Shown here in pieces: positions 42,602 through 51,876 of a stretch of 58,340 nt of DNA. The notes under the pieces are model-generated. The model worked only from the letters and a program-made list of their open reading frames with translations. It did no database searches and was not told the origin of the DNA. The DNA comes from Emiliania huxleyi CCMP1516 (lineage: Eukaryota; Haptophyta; Isochrysidales; Noelaerhabdaceae): contig NW_005196756.1 in NCBI RefSeq assembly GCF_000372725.1, forward strand, positions 108,153 to 166,492, given 5' to 3'. Positions within the stretch are counted from its first letter, which is position 1; each line of letters begins with the position of its first letter. The position numbers and the translations under genes are program-made.

Positions 42602-43490
42602 AATTAATCGGATTGTTGTAAGAAGAAAATGCCTCGTCGCGCTGCGGCAGCCCAAGCGCGACCTGCTCTCGCTCCATCCACGGCCCCTGATCGTGTGCTG
42701 AACACAAGCTCCTCTCTCGTGGCTCGATCGCGGCCACACACCGCACACCGGTCTCCCGCCAGTACCAGCCAGTATCCTGTACCGTGTTTGTTATGACCCC
42801 CCCCCCCCCCCCCTCTGAACACACCAGTGAGGGAGGGCGAGACACGATCGAGGGGGGCCGTACCATGCGGAAATAAAACCCTGAGTATAAGGTGCTAGGT
42901 GGAGGGAGAATAGCGAAATCCAAAGTGCTAAATGGTGGATTTCAGCTGGTACGGCCCCCCATAGGAACGTGAGGGTCTGGGAGTTGTGTCGTGTAGCCCA
43001 ACACACATCACCGAGGTGGAGCAGGGATGGAACCGCAGCGAAGGCCGGCCAGCGTGCTCGCGAGCACAAGAGCAATCGCGCTGCCGCTAGGATCGGTCCT
43101 GACCTGCCCAATCGTGGAGGCGAGGCCGATAGCGGCGGCCCGTGTCGCGTGTGCCTGTTGCTCCGGCGGGGGCGGCGCTTGCCAGACACCTGCCTGCGAG
43201 CGAACGGTGGGGGGGTTGGAAAGAGCGGTACGACCGCGCACGGACGCACTGGAGGTGCACGGCGTGCGTTAAGGAGACCAAGCATGAGGAGGAGGCGCAG
43301 GTATGCCACTGCAATGCCGTCCAGTCAGGGCACACCGACGTGAGAAAACATTGGCGCGGCCGTGACGCCGCGTCGCGTCCTTCGGCGACGAGTTGGGTTC
43401 GGCAACGAGAAGTGTTTCCACGGTTTACCGCGATTGTCATTCGGCGTGCGGCGCAACGCGATTGAGTGCCATTGAGGATCCCCACTCGCA
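42602..43490. other. Intergenic region between two glycosyltransferase genes
   Basis: Contains an 18-C tract (about 42796-42813) and a 109-bp segment bounded by perfect 14-bp inverted repeats (42852-42865 and 42947-42960). No convincing coding frame. Confidence 0.55.
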
Positions 43491-44792
43491 ATGGTGTCAC
43501 AGCTCGAGCCGCACCGATGCGCCGCGCCCAACCTCTGCATCGGCCGATGTCGCTGGCATAGCGTTCATACCATGCCAGACGGAACGCAATTCACCGGCGA
43601 CAGCAGCACTCTTGCCGGCCACATCTGCCGTGAAACACGTTGGCCATCATGCACGCACTCAGTGATTCCCACGCGTAGGGAGCTTTTGCGAAATCCGTCC
43701 GGCAGCTTCGCCTTCTATGTGATCGGATTCGGCGCCCGTGTAACGGGCATGCTCGTTGTCGCAGCGCACGCATTTCTCAATGGTGTCGGCTTCCAACTTT
43801 CCTCGCACGCTTGTGGCTACGAGGATATGGCACATCCCCACTGTTTCTTCCAACCGGTTAGCGCTTGCGGGGCGACCGCAAGCCATGTTTGCTCTGGCTG
43901 TGCGCTTCCCTCCGTGGTTGCCAACCGCTCTTCAACTGGCTCTGATTGGACTCTCGGCCGCACCCTCAGCACTATGCATGTGCAGCGCCTATGCCACCAC
44001 CTGGTGGGTGCGGAGGAAGCGTGCAAGCAGAGCCAGCGCTGGGGCGAGCACGAAGCACCCGCTACTGGAGCTCTCCTCGCGTGGCGAGCGCTCGCGGCGT
44101 TGGTGCTGCGCCTGCAGCCGGAGATGGAGGTTCGGGTCACTGCCCTGCTGGCACAACGCTTCCCAAATATGGCGGACGGCGCCAGGCCTTTTGGTGCCGT
44201 GCACATTCGGCGGCGCGACAAGACAGCACTTGAATGGTGGGGCCGTGAGGCGCGTCCGATAGATACGTGCGTGTTCGCAGAGCGCCTGGCCTGGCTTGCA
44301 GCAAAAGACGGCCGAGACGGCGCCATGCCGGTCTTCGTTGCCACAGACGACCATCGCACGGTGGACGAGTTTGCGCAGTGCAATGCGGCGGTGCGCCACT
44401 CGTGGACTGTCCACAGCTGGCCAGGCGAGCCGGCGCGAGGCGTCAACACGTCTGTGGTCGTTCGCCTCTGGTCGGAAATGCAGCTTCTGAGGCGCGCAAC
44501 ATGGGCGGTTGGGACGCTCAGCTCAAATATCGGCCGGCTCGTCCAGCTCCTCCGAAGCCAGCCTCCGGCGACATTTTGGTCGGTGGATACCAACCAGCAG
44601 GCAGTAATTCCACCCGACCGCCGCTTCCTCTTCCATCTCAATCAGACAGACAAGGCCGAGCTGCGTGCGCAGCGCCGCGTTAGGGCCGCCCTCGCGAAGA
44701 CAGCCGCCCTTGCGATTCGACGACGGGACAGCAACTTGCGGCGCCCGCCCCCGTGGGCCAGTGTGTTGAAGGGCCACGACGCGAACAGATAA
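43491..44792 (+). CDS. GT23-like (fucosyltransferase-type) glycosyltransferase
   Basis: A 433-residue intronless frame. The diagnostic parts are FGAVHIRRRDKTALEWWGRE (the HxRRxDK GDP-fucose-binding motif of GT23/NodZ/FUT8-like enzymes), MPVFVATDD, and TWAVGTLSSNIGRLVQLLR (the SS-N-R motif near the C-terminus). The N-terminal part includes several Cys (CIGRC, HICRETRWPSC, HACGYEDMAHPHC) that may form disulfides. No membrane anchor is clear. The predicted reaction is transfer of fucose, or a related deoxysugar, to a glycan; donor specificity is inferred from the family. It ends 216 bases from the convergent GT31-like gene. Confidence 0.78.
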   Translation: MVSQLEPHRCAAPNLCIGRCRWHSVHTMPDGTQFTGDSSTLAGHICRETRWPSCTHSVIPTRRELLRNPSGSFAFYVIGFGARVTGMLVVAAHAFLNGVGFQLSSHACGYEDMAHPHCFFQPVSACGATASHVCSGCALPSVVANRSSTGSDWTLGRTLSTMHVQRLCHHLVGAEEACKQSQRWGEHEAPATGALLAWRALAALVLRLQPEMEVRVTALLAQRFPNMADGARPFGAVHIRRRDKTALEWWGREARPIDTCVFAERLAWLAAKDGRDGAMPVFVATDDHRTVDEFAQCNAAVRHSWTVHSWPGEPARGVNTSVVVRLWSEMQLLRRATWAVGTLSSNIGRLVQLLRSQPPATFWSVDTNQQAVIPPDRRFLFHLNQTDKAELRAQRRVRAALAKTAALAIRRRDSNLRRPPPWASVLKGHDANR

Positions 44793-45008
44793 TGCAGCGC
44801 CGGTGGTGCGCGTGAACGTTGTGCGCCATGTGTGCCTATCCCACAGTTTTGGTATTCCGATTCGTGTCCTGTTCCCGTGAGAAGAAATTATAACGCCCTC
44901 TCCGTTGGCAGACATAAGTATTTTGCAACGCACGATGTCCTAAAGCGTAACTACCTACATTGGTCTTCCCGTTCATTGTAATTCGACCTTCAGTTCTTTG
45001 GCTTTGTC

Positions 45009-46133
45009 TTAAGGTAGCTGGACGAAGCGACAGGAGCGCCACCTACGGCAGCAGCCCTGCTGCGCATGCATGGTGGCCCCGAGCGAGTGCTCCTCTTCGT
45101 CGCACACGAGACGCGGACGAGCTGATCGCTCGAGAAGCTCGGGGTGGCGCTTGAGGAAGGCCCATCGCTCGGGATGCTTTATATTATGATAGATGTGTGC
45201 GTGGATCATCGCCTGTGGCCTACCATCTGCGGCACCCTTGAGCTCCTTTCGCCACAGAGGCCCACCGCACATTTGATCTCCCGCCCAGCGATTCCGCTTG
45301 TCGCGTCCCACCATCGAGCACATCGACGCGTCGATCATAATCACGTCCAGTTCGTCGAATCCCACCCGCTGCATGTATCCAAAGTGGGCATCCTCGATAA
45401 GCAACCGGTTCGCTGGGTGCGCCTTGCTGGTAGGCTGCACGACGGTGCCAGAACGCGGATGAATGATCGGCGCCGTCGAGAAGTTTGTCAGAACGTACTC
45501 CTCCTCCGCGTGCAGCATCGCGACTAGCCGTGCGGCATATGCGTGCGAATATGCCTGAAGCGGGCCGCCGGCGAAAGGGAATGGACCGACGGTGCCGACA
45601 CGCAGGCACTGGTCGAGCGGCGCGTCGGTTGTATCGTGCGGTCGACCAGCAGCAACCCACTGGGCCCTCGCACCCGCCCATCGACGAGGCGAGCTGTCCC
45701 AGCAAACGGGTGTGAGCGCCAATGGAGCGTACACAAACCACACATTGACAGGGCCGTAGACGACGTGCCGCATGGTCGGCGGCAGCGTGCTCAGTTCAAG
45801 CGCCAGTGCTGTGGCATTGAAGGCGGTGTCGTCATCAGCCTTGGCAATGAAGCGCACGCTGGGCCGCGCAGTGGCATATCGCAGAAAGGCGTTCTTGAGA
45901 AGCCACTGCCCCACGAGGCGGCGGTTGACACGCGGCGGCAGCGGGAGGAGCAGCACATCGCCCAACGACACGTCCTCTTGCGCCTCATCCTCCGCCATGA
46001 CGAAGCGCAGCTCGACGGCTGGGTCGGGCCGGTGCAGGGCGCGAATCGAATGCCGGCGTTCGAGGTGGCCGCTCTGGTTGTACGAGATTACCCCAACGAA
46101 AAGAACGGGCGTTGTTGCAACGTCCGTCGTCAT
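45009..46133 (-). CDS. GT31-like beta-1,3-galactosyl/N-acetylglucosaminyltransferase
   Basis: A 374-residue intronless frame. It shows the GT31 layout: VLFVGVISYNQSGHLERRHS and IRALHR (cf. R-x3-IR-x-TW), AEDEAQEDVSLGDVLLLPLP, NAFLRYATARPSVRFIAKAD followed by DDTAF (the DxD region), VYGPVNVW, PFPFAGGPLQAYSHAYAARL, and LLIEDAHFGYMQRVG, which resembles the ED-V-GxC motif. A His-rich end (MIHAHIYHNIKHPE) follows. The cytosolic tail and anchor expected of Golgi enzymes are weak. It is convergent with the GT23-like gene. Confidence 0.8.
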   Translation of the reverse strand: MTTDVATTPVLFVGVISYNQSGHLERRHSIRALHRPDPAVELRFVMAEDEAQEDVSLGDVLLLPLPPRVNRRLVGQWLLKNAFLRYATARPSVRFIAKADDDTAFNATALALELSTLPPTMRHVVYGPVNVWFVYAPLALTPVCWDSSPRRWAGARAQWVAAGRPHDTTDAPLDQCLRVGTVGPFPFAGGPLQAYSHAYAARLVAMLHAEEEYVLTNFSTAPIIHPRSGTVVQPTSKAHPANRLLIEDAHFGYMQRVGFDELDVIMIDASMCSMVGRDKRNRWAGDQMCGGPLWRKELKGAADGRPQAMIHAHIYHNIKHPERWAFLKRHPELLERSARPRLVCDEEEHSLGATMHAQQGCCRRWRSCRFVQLP

Positions 46134-46419
46134 CGGGTTGACGGTGTTCCGTTCCGTGAGTGGTGACGTACGAGTCTCGCCGCAAGGCGCGCATTTCTTT
46201 TTTCCTGAGTTGCCAGTTCGCCATCAATCAATCAATGCCAGTTGGCCAGTGTCGTGAGAGGGAGCTGTTGTAAAAATCTTTTTTGCGTGGCCGGACCCGG
46301 TTCCGAAACCCTGGCGCGCCCCAACCAACCTACGCGTGGACGCGGCCCCGGGCGGCGGCGGAGACAAACAACACCAAAGAATTTGATATTATCGATTTTG
46401 CCTCAGATTCTGCCTCAGA

Positions 46420-46590
46420 CCAGCTCTCAGACTAAGGGAAACTCGCGAGTTTCCCAAGGTAGGGATCGAACTCAAGAGAAAACAGATGGAGCACCAAAGC
46501 CCTTTGGATTCCTTGGAAATTTCCGGAAACGCAAAGACCAAAGTGCTGGGGAGCGACCCTCTCGTTTCCCTTTTGTTTGCCGGAAAAGTA
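46420..46590 (+). repeat. Dispersed repeat (gaaactcgcgag family), copy 2
   Basis: Matches 9420-9578 in the same orientation but with an extra segment of about 20 bp (agggatcgaactcaagag) and small indels. Confidence 0.9.
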
Positions 46591-46671
46591 TGTACTGGCC
46601 AAATTACTCCCCATCCGTCCGAAGCTCGAGCTCCGAAAAGTGCGAAGATTCGCTCACCGGCACTCCGACGC

Positions 46672-46797
46672 GCACTTGGAGCACTTGGAGTGCAGGTGGC
46701 AGCCTCACATCCAGGGCCGGGGAGCTAAGAAGCGCACCCAGCGGGCCAGATGCTCGGGGACGGGTTGCGGGCAAGAGAGCCCTAGCCCTGCGCTAGA
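46672..46797 (-). repeat. Dispersed 120-bp repeat, copy 2
   Basis: Reverse-complement partner of 8893-9010. Confidence 0.85.
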
Positions 46798-46964
46798 GTT
46801 ATTTGTTTGTTGCGCTATAAGCGGGAGGGCCCCTGTAATACAGCGGCTGTAAGGTTGGCCTGTACCCATGTTTTCGGAACCCACCCAGATGGGAGATGAA
46901 AACGAGAGGGTTCCCCTTTTAACTGACAAAAATCGGGGAAATCGGCAAAGACCAAAGACCAAAG

Positions 46965-47050
46965 TACCCATTGAAGTACCCAGGTATTTTGTCCACAGAA
47001 AACCGGCAGCAGTCCTCCTCCGGGAATGTACCTGGGTACTTCAATGGGTA
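46965..47050. repeat. Perfect 22-bp inverted repeat with 42-nt spacer
   Basis: tacccattgaagtacccagg at 46965 pairs with cctgggtacttcaatgggta ending at 47050. The spacer contains the dispersed 35-bp module. Confidence 0.95.
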
Positions 47051-47130
47051 TTTTGGCTGGGTATTTTCCAGGCTTACCCGGGGCTTTTCTACATACACAC
47101 ATAGGTAGGACACACGCTTTCTTTGCCAGT

Positions 47131-47243
47131 GATAGTCAGGGCCGCCGTCCATCAGAGCTCCAGTAAGCTCGGAGACACCCCATTAGTCGCGGCTCGACCT
47201 CTTTGAGCACTGCCTTCCCGGCGGGTCGGCTGGAGAGCCTCTA
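47131..47243 (+). repeat. Dispersed 110-bp repeat, copy 2
   Basis: Direct copy of 19405-19513, which lies inside the TIR element. Confidence 0.85.
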
Positions 47244-47654
47244 GCGCGTCGGAGTGCCGGTGAGCGAAACTCTTCGGAGCTCGAGCTTCGGAGTGGATGG
47301 AGGATGGATGGATGGGGAGTGATCACTGCCGTAATCACTGCACGCTCACTGACTTGGCTTCGAGATATCGTGCGAGAGATTGTCCGAGAGAGCTTGCGTC
47401 TCTGTCTTGACTGTCAAGGCAGTGCACCTGTCCGCGAAGTGGATGCACACAAACGTTGTGCTGTTGGCCACCACAAGTTTCTTCTTCACATAAACGCACA
47501 ACCCCGGGCCCCGAAATCGCACAGTGACAGTCAGACATGCAACACGGGGTCCCAGGGAAGGCAAGCAAAACCCTTATCGCGCGCGCTTTATGCCGACTCT
47601 TCACACGAACCTGGCTGCGCGGCCCACCCGCTCTCTGGAGGGCCGACGAATTGA

Positions 47655-50352
47655 ATGCCGCTCTCGGACTACCACGTCATCGGCCTAGTGGGCGAGGGCT
47701 CCTTTGGCAAGGTGTACAAGGGGCGCCGCCGCTACTGCGGGCAGGTCGTCGCCATCAAGTTCATCCCGACCGTAGGCCACAGCGCCGCCGAGTTGGCGGC
47801 GTTGCGGCAGGAGAGGGACATTCTCCGGACGCTGCGCCACCCAAACATCGTGCAGATGCTCGACTGCTTCGAGACGGAGGACGCACTCTGCGCCGTCACC
47901 GAGTTTGCGTCGGGCACCCTCTTCGAGGTGCTCCAGGGCGACACTGCGCTCCCCGAGGCGGCGGTCCTGCCAATCGCGGCTCAGCTCGTCGACGCGCTCC
48001 ACTACCTGCACTCCCACCGCGTGATCCACCGCGACATGAAGCCACAAAACATCCTGCTCGGCGCCAACTCGCGCGTCATGCTCTGCGACTTTGGCTTCGC
48101 TCGCGCCATGTCGCAGCAAACCACGGTGCTCGCATCGATAAAGGGCACGCCGCTCTACATGGCGCCGGAGCTCTTGCAGGAGCAGCCTTACGACCACACA
48201 GCCGACCTGTGGGCGCTGGGCGTCATACTGTACGAGCTCTACGTCGGCCGGCCGCCGTTCGACACCCACAACTTCTTCGCGCTAGTCTCGATGATTGTTT
48301 CGAAAGACGTCTCGCGGCCGGAAAACGCCTCGCTCCCCTTTGGCTCGCTCCTCGAAGGTCTGCTCACCAAGGACCCGCGCCGGCGCCTCTCGTACCCGGC
48401 GCTGCTCCACCACCCCTTCCTCCGAGGCCCTTGCCAGCAGCGGACGCCAGCCGTGGTGCCGCACCACGCGCTCGCGCTGCGCGCCAACTTTCCCGGCGCC
48501 TTCCTCTCTGTCCTGCCGGTCGGCTGCCGCGATGAGGAGGGCGCGGCCACGCGCGGGGCCCACGCCGAGGCGCCTCCGGGTCCCGAAGGGGGGGGTCCTG
48601 TGCGAGCGGCTCTCGCGCCCGGCCTCGAGCACGCGGCACAGACGTGTCCTCCAGGCCTCGCACAGACGTCTCCTCCCGGCCTCGAGCACGCGGCACAGAC
48701 GTCTCCTCCCGGCCTCGAGCACGCGGCACAGACGTGTCCTCCAGGCCTCGAGCACGCGGCACAGACGTCTCCTCCCGGTGGCGGTGCAAGCGGCGAGCGC
48801 AGTACCTCGCCGCGGGAGCCGTCGAACCCGAGGTCTGGGTCGAGGCCACGGGACACGCCGCAGGAGGAGGTTGGACGCTTGCTCGACTCGCTCCGCACGG
48901 CTGGCAGCGCCGCAGAGGCGCGGGTGCTCCGGCGGCTCCTCTCCCTCGCCGCCTCGATTGACGGCGCCACGGCCCTCTGGTCGCACCGTGAGCGATGGGG
49001 GGCTCTCGAGGCGCCGCTGTCGCGCCGGCTGTCGGGCGTGGACGGGGCGGCGCCGGACGTGGCCGTCTTGGCGGCCGCACAGCTGTGGGCTGCGCTGCTG
49101 CGATGGCCCGAGGCACGCCGCTGCTCGGCTTCGCTTTTGCTCCGCCACCGCCTCGACGCGTCGCTCCTCGCAGCCATCGAGCCGAGCCGCCTGCGCAAGT
49201 TGAGCTCGGCTTCCAGGGGCGGAGCGTCGAGCGGCCGCTTGCTGCGTGCCGTCTCGATCGCCGTCTACGCTCCGTTCGGAGAGGGCGGAGAGGAGGAGGA
49301 GGAGGCACTCGTCGCGCTTCAGCAGGTAGCCGGAGATACCTGAGATTCCCGAGATACCCGAGCGACGTAGCACGGCTAGTGTCTTGTGTCGCTGATAGAG
49401 ACGGCCGCCGCGAGATCGCAAAGACGCAGCCCAGAGATATAGCCGCGAGAGAGCCGAGATAGGCACGCATTCACCCTGCAATCAGGCGTTGCATGAGGCG
49501 GGCCTGGTAAAGACGCTGCTGCGGGCGCTGGCCGAGGCGTCACCGCACGACCGCGAAGTCAGCGTGAGCTTGCTGGCGCGGCTGGTGCTCGGGTCGCGCC
49601 ACTTTCTCCGGCAGCTTCTTTGCGACGGGCAGTGCGGCGATCAGGGTGGCGAGCCGTGTGACGGGCGATGCGGTCTGACCGCTGCTGCCGCCGCCGCTTG
49701 CCTCGATCCGCGTTGCTCGGCCGCTTCTCTCGTCAATGCCCTGCTGCTTCTCTGCCACGCGGCTCGCGCAGCTAGAAGCTGCATACGTGCTCATGTGTTC
49801 GAACAGCGCTCGAGAGGACACGTATTCCGCTGTATTCGACCGTATTCCGCCGTATTCGACCGCATTCCGCTGTATTCACTGTATTCGCACCCCTCCTCTT
49901 CACGCGGTGCTCTGACCACTCTGCACAAAACCGCATTCCCGCCTTGGGTGTTGATACTGATGTCGGCGTATCTTCACAAGCAGGCGCGCGCAGCCGGCTC
50001 GCGGCGCGACGTTGCAGGCGCGGCAGCAGCGGCGTGCCTTACTGGCCCGGGCGCGACGACGTCGGCCGCCCCAGCCTCGCCGCCCGACGGGGATTGGACG
50101 GGGATGCTGCTGCGGGCGCGCTTGCCGCAATGCTTGACGCCGCTGCTGCGACATGACGAGCTGGCCGTGCGCTCCAAGGCGTGCACCCTCGTCGGCACCC
50201 TTTGCCGTTTGTCGTCCGCCTTTTACGAGCCCGTGCGCGCAGCCGGCCTCCCGCCCCTCGTCGCTGCGTGCGGCACGCACGAAGTCTCGTCACTGAGGCG
50301 GGCGGGGTCCTTCGCGCTCGCTGAGGTGGCTCGACTTGAGCGCCTCACATGA
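47655..50352 (+). CDS. Fused-type serine/threonine protein kinase (STK36/TIO family)
   Basis: Three exons (47655-49325, 49486-49761 and 49984-50352) join in frame to 771 residues. The kinase domain (residues 6-255) is complete: [23 protein letters not shown] (catalytic Lys), [48 protein letters not shown], and a close match to Fused through [20 protein letters not shown] and [21 protein letters not shown] Pro/Thr-rich linker with [11 protein letters not shown] repeats follows, then a helical HEAT/ARM-like C-terminus ([20 protein letters not shown]). Intron 1 is GT-AG. Intron 2 is GC-AG and carries the introner-like sequence. Fused kinases act in ciliary central-pair assembly or cytokinesis, depending on lineage; either is possible here. 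Confidence 0.92.
48624..48780 (+). repeat. 33-bp coding repeat in the Fused linker
   Basis: Four full units and one shortened unit of ggcctcgagcacgcggcaca encode [11 protein letters not shown] or [11 protein letters not shown]. Some units alternate Ser and Cys. Confidence 0.9.
49762..49983 (+). other. GC-AG intron with introner-like element, copy 1
   Basis: The 222-bp intron 2 of the Fused gene. Its 5' part (49772-49841) includes ctagaagctg, cgctcgagaggacacgtatt and ccgctgtattcgaccg. It is related, in sense orientation, to the introns at 52117-52258 and 56306-56500. A gtattccgctgtattcgacc tandem repeat follows. Confidence 0.8.
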
Positions 50353-50384
50353 TCGCTCCATGTGTTTGCCCCTTCGAGCTTTTG

Positions 50385-51720
50385 TGATGCATGCACATGC
50401 ACGTGTGCATGTGCATGTGCATGTGTCGCACACACGACACGTCGATACATGAATTGTGCGCGCGCGTCTCACATTTCATGCATGTGTCTGAGCCCTGGTG
50501 TCGAGGTGTCGAGGCCCGGTGTCGAGGGTGTCGAGCTGCTGTCGAGGGATAGAGGTGTCGAGGCCTGTCGAGGCCTGTCGAGGCCTGTCGAGGCCTGTCG
50601 AGGCTGAAACCATGCTTGTCCGTGTCGAGGAGTGTCGAGGGGTGTCGAGGGGTGTCGAGGGTGTCGAGGGTGTCGAGGGTGTCGAGGGTGTCGAGCGGGT
50701 GTTGAGCGGGTGTCGAGTGTTGTCAAGAGGCGTCTGAGGTATCGAGGTGTCCAAGGTGGCAGGTGGATGCAGTTGCAGCCCATCAACATACAACAAAAGT
50801 TGGGCAGCAGTTGCAAAGCTGTTTCATCCCTTAGTTGCAGCCTCAGTTGCACCCTGTTGATGTAGCACAACCTGAGCACAACCAGTATAGTCTCTGTGGA
50901 CATTTGAGGACATCAAGTGCCGGGAGTCATTGCCACTGTGCACCAAGGTGCTGTGCAGGCGCAGCACCGCAGCAGCGTCGCTGCTGCAGCAGCGTCGCTG
51001 CTGCAGCGTCACCGGCGCACAAAGCGCAACTGACCACAGCGCTCATGGCACAAGGCTGGTGCCATGAGTCAGTGGACATTGCCACTGCACAAGGTGCTGT
51101 CCAGCAGCTAAGGGCTACAGTACCCCATCGCAGCAGCGTCGCCGCCGCTGCAGCGTCGCCGTTGCAGCGTCGCCAGTGCACAAAGCGCAATGGACCACAG
51201 GTCTGCACTCATGGCACAAGCTCACTGGTGTGAGGATTCATTGCCACTGTACAAGGTGCTGTGCAGCACCTTAGGGCTACCTGAGTACTGCCATGTTTGC
51301 TGCATCAACAGGGGTGCAACTGAGCTGCAACTTGAGCTAGAACTTGAGAGGCTGCAACTCAGGGATGAAAGTACTGCCAGCCAAGTTTGATTGCTGCTGC
51401 AACCCTGATTTCTAACTCTGTGACTCCAATGGGTCTACGTCTCTGCTGTGTTAGGATCATCAGAGGTGGTGGAGCGGTGTCGAGCGGTGTCGAGCGGTGT
51501 CGAGCGGTGTCGAGGGGTGTCGAGGGGTGTCGAGCGGTGTCGAGGTGTCGAGTTTGGCACCTTGACACGGACGAGCATGGTTTCAGCCTAGATGGTGTCG
51601 AGGGGTGTCGAGGGGTGTCGAGTTTGTCGAGTTGGCATGGGTTGTCGAGGTGTCGAGTCGGTGTCGAGGTTTGGTGTCGAGGTGTCGAGGCCAGGGCTCA
51701 GGCATGTGTTCTCATTTTTG
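50385..51720. repeat. Intergenic minisatellite and inverted-repeat complex
   Basis: A CATGTG run (50388-50432), then a (tgtcgagg)n array (about 50500-50740). A segment with gaggctgaaaccatgcttgt (50601-50630) has its reverse complement at about 51564-51590. Segment 50818-50866 is inverted relative to 51303-51375. Between them is a tandem duplication of about 150 bp (about 50925-51075 and 51076-51235, with a third partial copy) rich in cagcagcgtcgc. A second (tgtcgagg)n array spans about 51475-51690. No gene is supported; 51720-51876 is featureless. Confidence 0.75.
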
Positions 51721-51876
51721 CACGCGGAGACAGGCCGCTAGGGAGTGGCAGTGGGGTACTTTTTTGCTTCACTTTTTAGTGCTATTTGTTTTGTTATTTG
51801 CCATTGTGTCTTTTGCTGGCCCCTGCCCATACAGCTTTACGGCGCGGCTAGACATGATGCTGCGGCTGTGTGCCTC

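Larger units (their letters stand above)
46134..47654. other. Repeat mosaic upstream of the Fused kinase gene
   Basis: No gene is supported. Consecutive blocks match other parts of the window: 46420-46590 with 9420-9578 (direct), 46672-46797 with 8893-9010 (inverted), 46997-47030 with 40397-40435 (direct), and 47131-47243 with 19405-19513 (direct). A perfect 22-bp inverted repeat lies at 46965-46986 and 47029-47050. Confidence 0.75.

Noticed and set aside
49489..50352. Separate ORF downstream of the Fused kinase
   Set aside because: It is in phase with exon 1 through GT-AG and GC-AG introns and encodes the HEAT-like C-terminus expected of the same kinase.
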